From Pirellulales bacterium (lineage in GTDB: Bacteria > Planctomycetota > Planctomycetia > Pirellulales > S012-138), in assembly GCA_028066245.1 (NCBI GenBank), contig JALCBR010000005.1, forward strand, positions 42,977 to 106,976: DNA of 64,000 bases. The letters run 5' to 3'. The translations under genes were made by a program, and so were the position numbers. Positions within the stretch are counted from its first letter, which is position 1. Every line of letters begins with the position of its first letter. Under the pieces are notes generated by a model. It was not told the origin of the DNA, ran no database searches, and saw nothing but the letters and a program-made list of their open reading frames with translations. Positions 17,799 through 27,500 of the stretch are shown in pieces.

Positions 17799-18362
17799 AT
17801 GCAAGTGAAGATCCTCTCGCGGTACGCCGTTGCGGCTAGCCTGGCTGTTCCGATGGCAGCTTTTTTGGCTTCGTTCAGCTGGGGTTGGGAGTTGCATGCG
17901 GACCAAGACTCCGTTCGCGCGCCGGCGAAAAAGTTGGCGCGGCAAGAAGTAGAAGAGAAGCAGCCTACTTTCAAGACCGTGTCTGAGCGCGGCAAAGTGG
18001 TTTGGCTTTCCGAAGCTCTGAAGCGGCGCTTCTCAATTGAAGTTGATCCAGATGCCACCAAACAACAGGTGGCACTGGAAACGGAAGATGGCCGACTCAT
18101 TCCCTTGGTCAAGGATTTCCGAGGGCGAGGGTTCCATCTCGATGATCGGCTCCACGAGATTTCGCTGGAACTGCAACTACGGATCTACGATCAATCGCCC
18201 GCCGCGCAGATTGTGCAGGTTTACTCGTTGCGAGATGGTCACAAGTTCGAGCTCGACTATTGGTGCGATATCTGTGCTATCCCAATGTACGAACTGAAAG
18301 CCTGCGAGTGCTGCCAGGGGCCGATACGACTCCGGGAGCGCAAAGTCGACGACCAAAACTGA
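17799..18362 (+). CDS. Exported protein with cysteine-rich C-terminus
   Basis: A 187-residue protein. An N-terminal signal segment (about 8-35, AVAASLAVPMAAFLASFSWG) is followed by a charged linker and a domain with FKTVSERGKVVWLSEALKRR and GRLIPLVKDFRGRGFHLDD. The C-terminal 35 residues hold five cysteines (DYWCDICAIPMYELKACECC), a likely metal or redox site. I know similar planctomycete proteins but no function. It lies 48 bases after the preceding exported protein and 176 bases before the thioredoxin-like gene. A heme- or copper-handling role would be speculation. Confidence 0.78.
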   Translation: MQVKILSRYAVAASLAVPMAAFLASFSWGWELHADQDSVRAPAKKLARQEVEEKQPTFKTVSERGKVVWLSEALKRRFSIEVDPDATKQQVALETEDGRLIPLVKDFRGRGFHLDDRLHEISLELQLRIYDQSPAAQIVQVYSLRDGHKFELDYWCDICAIPMYELKACECCQGPIRLRERKVDDQN

Positions 18363-18538
18363 GGTACTACTAAGCCGCTCCGTTTGTACGCTGTGGTGGG
18401 CAATGTGAGCGTGGGCACACGTTCGCGGACGCTTTGGTTGCCATGGAAAGTCCCAAATGCGAAGATTCTGGCGTGTTGAGTTCCTTCTGTCAGAATGACA
18501 GACAATTCGCCTGAGAATCTTGTGCGTTGAGAAGATCA

Positions 18539-19671
18539 ATGAGAATCGAAGCTCTCGTCAGCATTGTTGTTGCTTGCTTGTCTTGCCTGACAATCGTGAG
18601 GGGGCCCCTGCACAAGACCGCCCAGTTCAAGAAGGCAAACCCATTGAGATGGGGTGTGTGCAGTGGGGGCGAGATGTCGATGTTGCGCTTGCAAAATCAC
18701 ATGAGACAGGCAAGCCAGTCTTCCTGCAATTCCAGGAACTACCCGGATGTCTGGCGTGTCAACAGTACGGCAGCGGTCCGCTGTCTCACTTGTTGATTGT
18801 TGAAGCAATCGAAGACTGCTTTATTCCGGTCTTTGTTTCCAACAGCACCAAGGGCCGCGACGAAGCCACGCTGAAGCGGTTTAGCGAGCCGGCATTTAAT
18901 TATCCAGTCGCTCGTTTCCTGACTGCAGAAGCAGAAGATATCGTCTCAAGAAATGACAAAATCTGGTCCCAACCCAACAAAGCCGCGCGATTGGCTGAAC
19001 AAATGACCGCAGCCCTTGAGGCGCACAATCGCGATGTCCCCCCATATCTGGCGTTGATGGCGGAACGGCCTGCTCAGACGGAAACGGTCGTGTTCGCCAT
19101 GCATTGTTACTGGGTGGGCGAAGCCAAGCTCGGTCAGCTCGAGGGTGTCCTCAACACACATTCCGCTTGGCTGCAAGGCAAGGAAGTCGTAGAGGTCGAA
19201 TATGATCCAACTCGCCTGGAATACTCTGCCCTGCTCTGGGCTGCGGAAAAGATGGAGTGCGCCTCAACCGTTTTTGCAACCAGCGATGAGCAGAGTGTAA
19301 TTGCCAACAACATGGCAAAGAACACCGTCGTGCGACTCAGTGAAACGGAAAAACTTCGCGCGGCTCAAGATTCTGACCAGAAATACTACCTGCGACACTC
19401 AATCTATTGCCATTTGCCGCTGACGGTCGCGCAATCGACTAAGATCAATGCGCTGCTGGAAAGTAAGATGGCCGAAGATCCAGCCAAGCAAGAGGCAGCG
19501 ATCCTCGCGCTACTCAGCCCTCGTCAAATCGAGCTGTTTCAGTTGGTCCAAAAAGCGAAAGAGGCATCAGCGGACGCATTTGCCGCCTGGGTGTTCCCTG
19601 ATGACGACGCCAAGCTTCGTCGCCACTATGAAGGTCTGCACGCTGCGGCAATGAGCATTTTGGCGAAATGA
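18539..19671 (+). CDS. VPGUxxT-type thioredoxin-like protein with MsrA-like segment; apparent frameshift
   Basis: The main frame encodes a thioredoxin-like domain with FQELPGCLACQQYGSGPLSH, the cysteine counterpart of the VPGUxxT selenoprotein motif, then an MsrA-like stretch (HCYWVGEAKLGQLEGV, EVVEVEYDPTRLEYSALLW). The start at 18539 (ATG, GAGAAG 6 bases upstream) opens a classic signal peptide, MRIEALVSIVVACLSC then LTIVRG, but in another frame. The frames join if one G is added to the GGGGG run at 18600-18604, giving RGAPAQD, a good signal-peptidase site. Without it, the body frame can only start at a TTG (18520) with no signal peptide. So either a sequencing or assembly error or a true inactivating deletion is present. 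The body is otherwise intact to 19671. Confidence 0.8.
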
Positions 19672-19724
19672 AACTGCCGAGTTAGGACAACGCCTAACTC
19701 TTGTCCTCTCGCTTTCCCTTGTCG

Positions 19725-20444
19725 CTATGCTGCCCGGCGGAGGATCGACTCCGCAGGCCGTGAGCGCGTGGCGACAGCGTGAGCTCGGGTTAGTTCATCC
19801 ACTGTTTTCAGCGCGATCTCGCCGGCGGTCGTCAGCTGGTCCACTTCACGGCAGAGTGAGATCAATGCCGCCCCCAAGTCATCCTGGATTGGAGCGAGGA
19901 CAAGGTGCGTCAAGCCGTTGACCAAGTCTGATTTCAGTTGTTTGGCCGCACGAGTCACATCACGGCGTGTGGAAAGCGTTCGCGTTGAAGACAAGACCCA
20001 CAGACCAAAGCGACCTCGCTTCAGTGGACTTGGTTCCGCTTGCGTGCGCCGTGTAGACGTGGTCGTGCCGCCAGCTCGCAAGACTGTTGAGCACCCAGCT
20101 TTGGCGGCTAGGTCGACATGCTGCCCGTTGGAGTTCACGGTTTCACCAATGGTGGCCAGTTCGCGATCATGCTGACGAAGTTCCCTAGCGGCGGCGCGGA
20201 GTGATGCACCGATTGCCTTTCTTGAGCAATTCGCGCCGGGTGAAATGAGCCCGACCTCATCTTGTGCTTTGACGATGTTGTCAGCCAACAGGCGGCTGGG
20301 CTCGGCAGTCAGCCAGGTGACATGTCCGGCAGCGGGATTGATCCGTTCACGGAAATCCGCGGTCATTTTCGCCAACTGTGCATACGTTTGCGGTCGTAAC
20401 ATCAGCGTAATCGCCAAAGTTGACGAAGGAGACGGTGCCGTCAT
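19725..20444 (-). CDS. Protein of unknown function
   Basis: A 239-residue open frame with no competitor on the other strand. The ATG at 20444 has GGAG 5 bases upstream; a GTG at 20450 is in frame as well. The pattern is alternating strands and helices (AITLMLRPQTYAQLAKM, GHVTWLTAEPSRLLADN, GLTHLVLAPIQDDLG), which faintly recalls a deacetylase-like barrel, but no metal-binding Asp or His motif is seen, and I would not name it. The middle (TTTSTRRTQAEPSPLKRGR) is low-complexity and basic. It converges on the thioredoxin-like gene (53 bases between stops). Composition is slightly unlike its neighbours. Confidence 0.6.
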   Translation of the reverse strand: MTAPSPSSTLAITLMLRPQTYAQLAKMTADFRERINPAAGHVTWLTAEPSRLLADNIVKAQDEVGLISPGANCSRKAIGASLRAAARELRQHDRELATIGETVNSNGQHVDLAAKAGCSTVLRAGGTTTSTRRTQAEPSPLKRGRFGLWVLSSTRTLSTRRDVTRAAKQLKSDLVNGLTHLVLAPIQDDLGAALISLCREVDQLTTAGEIALKTVDELTRAHAVATRSRPAESILRRAA

Positions 20445-20656
20445 TGTCACTCCATCTTCACGGAGAAAGCGCCTGGCTTTGTGCCATAACCGTGAGAGAG
20501 GTTCGGCAATCTAGGTTGGTGGTCTGCAACCAATCAGCGCCTGGCGGCAGAGTTACCGTGAGTCACGCTAGAGCGCCTGTCTGATTGCTAGTCCGCTCGC
20601 CCAGACAGACGCTGTCAAGTCATCCCGCAAATGAGTGCCACACGCCTTGCTTTCAC

Positions 20657-20880
20657 GCGTACGGGCGAAATTGACATTGGTCAAATTTTGGGGTGTTTCG
20701 GACCGAAATGCGTGCTGCCGAGCGCCATAGGGGGTTGACGGTTAACATGCTGCTGAACTTAACGTCGGGATTGTCGGTGATGTTTGCGGTCCCGTTGCTG
20801 GTTAATTGCTGGGCATGACGCGTTTGCGCCACCCTCCTGGAGGCTGGAAAATTTGACCAATGTCAATTTCGCCCGTACGC
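20657..20880. mobile_element. 224-bp element with perfect 33-bp terminal inverted repeats (MITE-like)
   Basis: The 33 bases at 20657-20689 are the exact reverse complement of 20848-20880; pairing stops on both sides. Each arm begins GCGTACGGGCGAAATTGAC when read inward and contains the smaller palindrome TTGAC-N4-GTCAA (20671-20684 and 20853-20866). The 158-base centre has no long open frame. The form fits a miniature inverted-repeat element. No target-site duplication is obvious at the ends, so an old insertion or a different kind of palindromic element is possible. It sits in an otherwise empty 653-base gap. Confidence 0.6.
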
Positions 20881-21103
20881 CCTAAGAGCAGAACGCGCAG
20901 CAACGCCGCGGCAGTTCCATCACGCGCCGCGAAGCGATGGAAACCGGCGACAAACAGAACACCATTCAAGGAGATGGTCTAGCAGCCAAACTAAGCGCAA
21001 CTCATCAGCGCATTCCTTCGCGCTACAACATAAGAAGATCCACTGATGCGCAAGTCAGCAACCCAGCTGCCTCTTTGTTAACCGGCTGTGTGCAGCCGAC
21101 ACG
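20881..21103. other. Intergenic sequence without a recognised gene
   Basis: Together with 20445-20656 this is the rest of the gap between the gene starting at 20444 and ridA ending at 21104, outside the inverted-repeat element. I see no coding frame with a start and ribosome site, no tRNA and no strong terminator. A weak stem (TTCCATC and GATGGAA around 20915-20945) is the only structure. The 20445-20656 part should carry the promoter of the 19725-20444 gene. Confidence 0.4.
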
Positions 21104-21568
21104 TTAGCCCTCAACTTCAAAGATGGCTTCAATTTCGACAGCCATGTTCAAAGGGAGAGAGCCCATACCCACGGCGCTCCGCGCGCCCACGCCAGCGTCT
21201 TCTCCAAAGACATCCCGTAACAGTTCGCTGTAGCCATTGATCACCTTGGGATGATCTTTGAAGTTGGGCGCGGCGTTGACCATGCCCAAGGACTTGACGA
21301 TTCGCTTGACCCTATCGAGGCTGCCGAAATGGCTGCGGAGTGTGGCCAGGATGGCCAACCCGGTCTGTCGGGCGGCCTGATATCCGGCTTCGGGGTCGAT
21401 TTCACTGCCGACGCGTCCTGTTATCAACGATCCATCAGACTGCAACGGTCCGTGTCCGGATAGGTACGCCATGTTGCCGGAAACGACGATGGGCTTGTAG
21501 ACGCCCTGTGGTTTGGCGGCCGGCGGCAATTCCAGTCCCAATTCTTTGAATCGATCCTCAGCGCTCAT
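21104..21568 (-). CDS. RidA-family protein (YjgF/YER057c/UK114)
   Basis: A 154-residue protein. Family phrases are PIVVSGNMAYLSGHGPLQ near residues 25-45, QTGLAILATLRSHFGSLDRV in the middle and GARSAVGMGSLPLNMAVEIE at the end. True RidA hydrolyses reactive 2-aminoacrylate and related enamines using a C-terminal arginine; here the matching arginine is in GARSAVGM. Members of this longer subtype (about 150 residues) often differ in substrate, so the activity is uncertain. The ATG at 21568 has GGAG 8 bases before it. It diverges from the C25 peptidase gene across a 351-base region. Confidence 0.9.
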   Translation of the reverse strand: MSAEDRFKELGLELPPAAKPQGVYKPIVVSGNMAYLSGHGPLQSDGSLITGRVGSEIDPEAGYQAARQTGLAILATLRSHFGSLDRVKRIVKSLGMVNAAPNFKDHPKVINGYSELLRDVFGEDAGVGARSAVGMGSLPLNMAVEIEAIFEVEG

Positions 21569-21919
21569 CAATTTTTCTCCGCAACTCCCAAATCATCCGT
21601 TGTCCAGCCGGTCGCAAATCCGACCGACTCACACCGCGCTTCACAGTTTCTGGCCATCACATCCAATTTCCCAGGGCATCGAGCACGGCAACCGGCGGGC
21701 CGTGTCGAGCGCGGAGGGTGATTCTAACCCTATAAGACAACGCACGTCCAGCGATCGCCAGAAAGAGTTCATGGTGTTCCGCGGAGACGTGGCCCAAGGT
21801 TGCACCTTGGATGCTTGTGGCGAGGCGGAGTCGGCAGCTGATTGAAATCGACTTAAGCTGATTCAGAAGATAGGATTGAAGCGGGAGAGGAATCGTCTGT
21901 TGTTCATGGAGGAGATCCA
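21569..21919. promoter_or_regulatory. Divergent upstream region between RidA and C25 peptidase genes
   Basis: A 351-base gap that must hold promoters for both divergent genes. No coding frame is supported. It contains a 6-bp stem (CACGGC and GCCGTG with a 9-base loop near 21685-21706) and a strong ribosome site GGAGGAG just before the 21920 ATG. No clear -35/-10 pair was identified. Confidence 0.35.
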
Positions 21920-23572
21920 ATGCCGTCTCTCTGCTCACCGCAGTCTGTGACTCTTCGAGCGCTGTTCGCTGCCGCGATCTTGGTTTGGGCAGGCATCGCA
22001 CAAGATGCCCGCTGTGCGGAGAACGTCTTATCTGGGGGCCACAATGCTAAAGGCCAGGTAGTGGTCGCTTGCGCCTCAGCCCACCTGGCAGCCTTGGCTC
22101 CGTGGATTGAACATCGCGAGGGCCAGGGGTTTTTGGTCAACGTCGTTGGTAATGCCGGCAATGCCGATCAGGTCCGACGGCGAATTCACGCCGCGTTTTC
22201 TGCGCAGCCGTCGACCAGATTTATCGTGCTGGTGGGCGACGCTCCGACGGCGAATGATGAGCAGCCTAGCGAACTGACGACCGCAACATTCTTCCGCTCG
22301 GCCAAGATTAACAAATCGCTGGGAGGCGGCGAGGACATCGCCACAGACAACCCGTATGCGGACTGGGATGCAGACGGTATTCCCGACGCTGCGGTGGGCC
22401 GGCTGCCGGTTGATTCCGCGGAAGAGCTAAAAGGCTTGGTTGACAAGATCTTGGACTACGAGCGTGAGCCGCCGGGACGGTGGCAGCGGAAGATCAACTT
22501 TATTGCCGGTGTGGGTGGGTTTGGAATGTTGGCGGATGCCGTCATTGAGTCAGGTGCCAGAAAGTTCATTACCGAGGGAATTCCCGCAGCGTTCCGCACC
22601 AATATGACCTATGCCAGTTGGCAGAGTCCGTACTATCCCGGTGGCCGGAATTTCCTCCAGGCGGCACTGGATCGCTTCAACGAAGGGAGTTTGTTTTGCG
22701 TGTACATCGGGCATGGCAGCCGCACGAGCCTGGATTTTGTCCGCGAGCAGACGCCGTTTGATGAACGCTACTATCCGATTCTCCGGAAGACTGACTTGGA
22801 TGCGTTGGCGTGTGAGAACGGTTCACCGATTGCGCTCTTCTTAGCGTGCCACACCGGTTCGTTTGACGGTGAACTTGATTCCCTGGCTGAAGAACTTCTT
22901 CGTCGCAAAGGCGGTCCCGTCGCGGCCGTCTGCGGATCGCGGGTGACAATGCCATACGCCATGTCTGTGCTCGGCAGCGAGTTAATGAAGCAGTGCTTTG
23001 TCGCCCGTCGAGCCACGTTGGGCGAGCTGATGCATCACGCCAAGCGCGGCACCATCCTCAACAAGCGTGATGATGAGACGAGCAAGCTGCTCGATAACAT
23101 CGCTTCGCTATTGAACGTGCATGATGACTTGGCCGGTGAGCGTCAGGAACATCTGTCGCTCTTCAACCTGCTGGGCGATCCCCTGTTGAGAATCGGCCTT
23201 CCGGAAACGTGGGACTTGCAGATGCCGGCCACGGCTCGGGCAGGTGCGCAGGTGGAGATCCGCGGCAAGTCAACCTTCGCAGCTGACGCTCAGTTTGAAC
23301 TCGTCGTCACGCGCGACCGACTGACGTTTCGGCCGCAGCCGCGAAAGCAACTGTTGGGAGGCCGTCGAGAGGGGCAAGAGTTTTGGAGCACTTACCTCCG
23401 CGCCAACCAGCAAACGCTCTCTGCCGCCAAGACGCTCGTCACTCCTGGAGAGGACTTCCGTGTGACGCTGCGGATTCCTTCGGACGCAGGCGAAGGAGAT
23501 TATCACGTGCGGATGCTTGCCGTCGGGGAAGAAAATTCGGCCGTCGGCAGCGTCGATCTGGCAATCGAATAG
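21920..23572 (+). CDS. Gingipain-type cysteine peptidase (C25 family)
   Basis: A 550-residue exported protein: signal peptide at about 10-33, then a C25 peptidase domain. The catalytic pair is visible as H265 in YIGHGSRTS and C310 in FLACHTGSF, the order found in gingipains. Other family marks are DNPYADWDADGIPDAAVGR (about 143-161, usual Ca-binding or structural stretch), and LFNLLGDPLLRIG. A C-terminal beta domain of about 100 residues ends the protein, but no type IX secretion signal is obvious. GGAGGAGATCC precedes the ATG. It probably acts as a secreted or periplasmic endopeptidase; specificity is not readable. It converges on the RimI-like gene (69 bases). Confidence 0.9.
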   Translation: MPSLCSPQSVTLRALFAAAILVWAGIAQDARCAENVLSGGHNAKGQVVVACASAHLAALAPWIEHREGQGFLVNVVGNAGNADQVRRRIHAAFSAQPSTRFIVLVGDAPTANDEQPSELTTATFFRSAKINKSLGGGEDIATDNPYADWDADGIPDAAVGRLPVDSAEELKGLVDKILDYEREPPGRWQRKINFIAGVGGFGMLADAVIESGARKFITEGIPAAFRTNMTYASWQSPYYPGGRNFLQAALDRFNEGSLFCVYIGHGSRTSLDFVREQTPFDERYYPILRKTDLDALACENGSPIALFLACHTGSFDGELDSLAEELLRRKGGPVAAVCGSRVTMPYAMSVLGSELMKQCFVARRATLGELMHHAKRGTILNKRDDETSKLLDNIASLLNVHDDLAGERQEHLSLFNLLGDPLLRIGLPETWDLQMPATARAGAQVEIRGKSTFAADAQFELVVTRDRLTFRPQPRKQLLGGRREGQEFWSTYLRANQQTLSAAKTLVTPGEDFRVTLRIPSDAGEGDYHVRMLAVGEENSAVGSVDLAIE

Positions 23573-23641
23573 CCGTCGCTTGATTGCACGGAACGTCAGA
23601 GATTGGCTAATTTTACTGGGAGTCACAATATCTGTTGCAAC

Positions 23642-24166
23642 TCATCCCGCCATCTTTCGCAGACGATTCTGTGGTTGAGGCGCTGGTTGGGCATCGCGAG
23701 AGCGGTAGCGATATTGCATCACGTACGCATCTTCGGTGGTGTCTTCATAGTAGTCTCGCAACACGGAGACAGCGCGGAAGCCATTGCTCTTGAAGAACAA
23801 CTGGGCAGCAAGATTTGTCTCTCTCACTTCCAGTGTGATCCGGGTTCGCCGCTGGCTGGAAAGTTTGCCGACCAGCTTACGGATCATTTCCCCGCCGACA
23901 GCTTGCCGTCGCCAGCTACTGGCAACCGCAAAGTTCAGCAGCCGGAGGCGTGATTTTTCCAGTTCATAGATCATGAAGCCCACAATCTGGTCGTCCAATT
24001 CGGCGACCATGCCGATGCAGTTGCGTTGCCTCAGGCAGCGGACGAAATCACTTTCCGTCCAAGGAAATTCAAAACTGGAATCTTCAATTTCCAGGACCTC
24101 GGACATATCCCGGCGGATCATCCAGCGGATGTGCACATTCAATCCCTGGGTGGAACCTGTGCTCAT
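23642..24166 (-). CDS. GNAT acetyltransferase, RimI-like
   Basis: A 174-residue GNAT protein. RWMIRRDMSEVLEIE opens the fold, then SFEFPWTESDFVRCLRQ (typical RimI phrase), VGFMIYELEKSRLRLLNFAV and the acetyl-CoA loop SSWRRQAVGGEMIRKL (the R/QxxGxG/A site, here RRQAVGG). The C-terminal half contains LEVRETNLAAQLFFKSNGF, also as in RimI. It would N-acetylate a protein, classically ribosomal protein S18, but planctomycetes carry several such paralogs and the substrate is unsure. The extra 20 C-terminal residues are Q/P-rich. It is downstream of the large envelope gene with a 373-base gap. Confidence 0.88.
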   Translation of the reverse strand: MSTGSTQGLNVHIRWMIRRDMSEVLEIEDSSFEFPWTESDFVRCLRQRNCIGMVAELDDQIVGFMIYELEKSRLRLLNFAVASSWRRQAVGGEMIRKLVGKLSSQRRTRITLEVRETNLAAQLFFKSNGFRAVSVLRDYYEDTTEDAYVMQYRYRSRDAQPAPQPQNRLRKMAG

Positions 24167-24392
24167 TTGAATCTCCTTCCCTGGAGCCTGGTTTTCATCT
24201 AGTGAGCGGCATCACGCTGCGTGCGCGAAAACCTATCACAAGGTTCACAGTCGGCCAAGACGAACCTGATCCGATCGTTCTCACAGATCGATCTTGCTCC
24301 TATTTTTCCCAACGGAATTGGCCCAATCTCAGTCCCGTCATGGCAACGCTGGCGATCTCATCTTGCGCCGTCGCGTGGCGAAGCGAGCAAAA

Positions 24393-24452
24393 TGACGCGC
24401 CGGCCATACCCCCTGCGTAATGCCCTACGAGGAGGATGTGACCGGCGCGTCA
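24393..24452. repeat. Long hairpin with perfect 11-bp stem
   Basis: TGACGCGCCGG at 24393-24403 pairs exactly with CCGGCGCGTCA at 24442-24452 around a 38-base loop. It lies in the 373-base gap 24167-24539, between the end of the envelope-protein gene and the start of the RimI-like gene (both minus). No T-run follows on either strand. It could be a transcript 3' end structure or a small regulatory RNA stem. The rest of the gap holds no gene that I can support. Confidence 0.45.
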
Positions 24453-24539
24453 GCCCGAAACGTCCGTTTGTTTCTCTGATCTTGACGTCAATGACCAACG
24501 CTTCCGCTGATCGTGGGGTGCTGGCAATGCCAGCGTCGA

Positions 24540-27500
24540 CTAGCGGCGGAACAAGCGGCGATACCAGGGTTGCTGGGGTTCTGCCTGCTGCACGGCAGGT
24601 TGTCCAACGTTTGCTGTGTATGGTTGCTGCTGACTCGGCTGGGTGTAATTGCCGGCGTAGCCTTGGCCGGGGTATTGTCCTGGAGACGCCGGTGTGCCAT
24701 CTCCCTGAGCTGCCGTGCCTTGGGCTTCGGCAGACCGACTAAAAGGCCACAACTTCTTGGCCCCTCCGGTAACACTGTCCGCCAGTCGCCTCCAACTGCT
24801 ACCTTGAGGTTGTCCTTCTTGTGGCGCTGTCATGCCGCTTTCATGTTGTTGCTGCATTAGCAGTAACGCTTGATATTCTTCGGGTGTGAATGGATCCTGC
24901 GGTACATAGCCGCGTTCGAAGCCGACAGGCGGAATTGACGCGGCGTTGGGTTGTGTGGCATGAGGCTGCGTGGCCGTGGTTGGTGCCATACGGCGTGGAT
25001 CGGTTGTGGCCGCATCTGAAGCGACGCTGGAAGCTGACGCCATTGGCGGCATAGCCTGAGTCGCCTGTTGATTAATTCCAGCTTCGGGATACCGCACCGC
25101 CGTTTCCGTTGCGTTTTGGCCACTGGCAGGCGTGTTGGCAGCCGAGCGTTGACCAACTTCCTGCATGTAGTCCTGAACGGCGCCGTAGCGAGATTGTCCC
25201 GCGGTGGCGGCTGAGTTTGCTGCTCCAGTATTTGCTGCAGCTGCGTTCGTGTCAGCTCCGTTGCTTCTGTTGTAGTATTCCGCGCCCGGTGGATTCGACC
25301 GCTGCGGAGTGGTGTTTTCTTGAGACGTCTGTGATTGCGGCCTCTGGTGAGTGTTCGAGTAGCGGTCCGGTGTCGTTCGGTATCTGCGATCCACGTAGCG
25401 GTCGCCTGTGCCGGCGGCAGATGTATTGTCACCCGTGTGCGTGACCTGGCTGGCGTCAACTGTGCCACTATATCGGCCTGTTTGAGCAGTCATTGCGGGC
25501 GGTTGGAGCTGTCGCGCGCTGCGCATCGATTCCGGATACAAGAGCGCCGCGGGTTCACGCGTTGAAGTCCTATTTTGCTGGCCACCAGCAAGTTGAGAAG
25601 CGACCGCGTCGCCTTGCTGTTCGACGGTCGAAGAATCCGCCTGAGTCGTTTCTTTCTGCTGGTCATACCGATTGGCATAGTAATCAGCGTATCGGTCGCC
25701 GGTCACGTTGGCATCCGTGGTGGCTTCGTTATCAGTCTTGGGCGGTGCGAGTTGCTGCATAGCCGAGTTGGCTGCACCGCCAAGTTGGTCCGCATACTGA
25801 TTCGCCTGGTCCGCCAATCCTTGCGCTCCATATCGGCCGGTCTGATCTGCGTTATCAACGACATTCTGGCCGACGTCCAACCCGCTATGTGCTGTGTTCT
25901 GTGCCGACAAGTTGGCACCCTCAGCTTGGCTAACGGCGTCACTGGCTGCATTTCCGGCCACGTCCACAACGTGGCCCATGTTTGTACCGACGTGATTCAA
26001 ACCTTGGCGGACGTTTCCGGTCGCGCCGCTTAGCAACCCCTTGGCGATGTCCGCGGCCGGCGAATTGCCGTAGCGGTCATTGCCGCGGTTCAAGTGGTTT
26101 TGGAGAAACTGATTGGCCAGATCTTCCTGCTTGTTCAAACCACCGAGTGCGCGGTCGACTGTATCTTGCAGCGTGTTGTTCAATTGATTCTGCGCCTGAT
26201 TGATGACGCCATTGGCCTGATCCAGCGTGGATTGCACATTGCCGGCTAAGTCATCGACCGCATCGCGCCCCGATTGAATGGTGGCTTCAGCGGTATCACG
26301 ACCTTGATCGATGTATTCCTGGCCGCGTGCCAATTGAGCACTGGTTTGATCCTGCACCCATTCCTGTCCACGACGAACTTGCTCATCAACTGCCGTGGCC
26401 AGCATCGCGTGGCCAGCGGCGTGCAATTGATGCTGGAATTGTGTAACCAGCCCCTTGGTATCAACATCCACTCGAGGTGATTCCCAAGCTCCGTGTAGTT
26501 TGGCGTTTACTTGCAGACCACCCAGCTGCGCCAGCCCTTGATTCCAAAGCTCCGCCGGCAGACCGAGTTGCCGTGATCCGCCGGGCAGTGCCATCGCCAG
26601 GTGCTCCATGCGGACGGTCATGGGGAGTTCGAGTCCGTTGTGATCAAACGTTCCATCGCCGTGAAAGGTCAACGTACCTCCGGAAACGGCCATCTGCGGC
26701 AGGCGGTCCCAATGGATCACCTCGGCCATAGAAATGTTGCTGACCTTGAGGTGGAGATGGTGCGGCGTTTCTCCGTGATAGTTCAAGTGCGCAATACACT
26801 CGATGCTGTGGTCCGGCACGGCGAATTCAATTCGCGTCGGCCGGGCCAGCAGTTCTGGCTCACTATTGAGGTTGGTGACTTCCATCATCGCTTGATCACC
26901 CAATCCCCATTGAGGAGCGAGGTGTTTGGCACGAATCAGCTCAACGTGGATGCTGGGCCGCGGGGAGCCGAAGTTGCTTCGCATGCTGCGAAGCGCCAAG
27001 TACTCCGCCGGAATCTCCATCTCAGCTGTTTGGGGCTTATCGTCTCGATGAACCAATGCGTCGACTCGCTCGATGACGTCTTGCGCCTGGTCCATCCGAT
27101 CCTTAATCTCGATCCAATTCCGGGCGTAGTTTTCCAGCTTGTAGCCCAACTCTTCCAGTGATCCATCAAAGTGCACGTGTGGATCAAGATCGAAGTCCGG
27201 GAGGTCAACGTGATAGGCCCTGGCGGGAGTTTCCCGCGGTACATCGCAGGTGATCCCGTCGATGAGGATCTTTTCGATGTGGACTCGACCGCGCAGCAGC
27301 GGTGCCGGTTTGAGCACCGCAGTGAGCGAAGCAACTCGCATACGGTCGTGATCAAGCTCGCCTGCATCGGCGATCTGGAGATTTCGCACGTGCAGCGTAC
27401 CGTCGGTCAACGAGAGATCGAACGAATCCGCACTTACTTCGGCTTGGTTCGCGAGCGAAAGCGTGTGGAGAATACTCTGCTCCATCATGCCCGGTCCGTA

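Noticed and set aside
18766..18790. Selenocysteine in the VPGUxxT-like motif
   Set aside because: The motif position is encoded by TGT (Cys), not TGA, so no SECIS element is needed.
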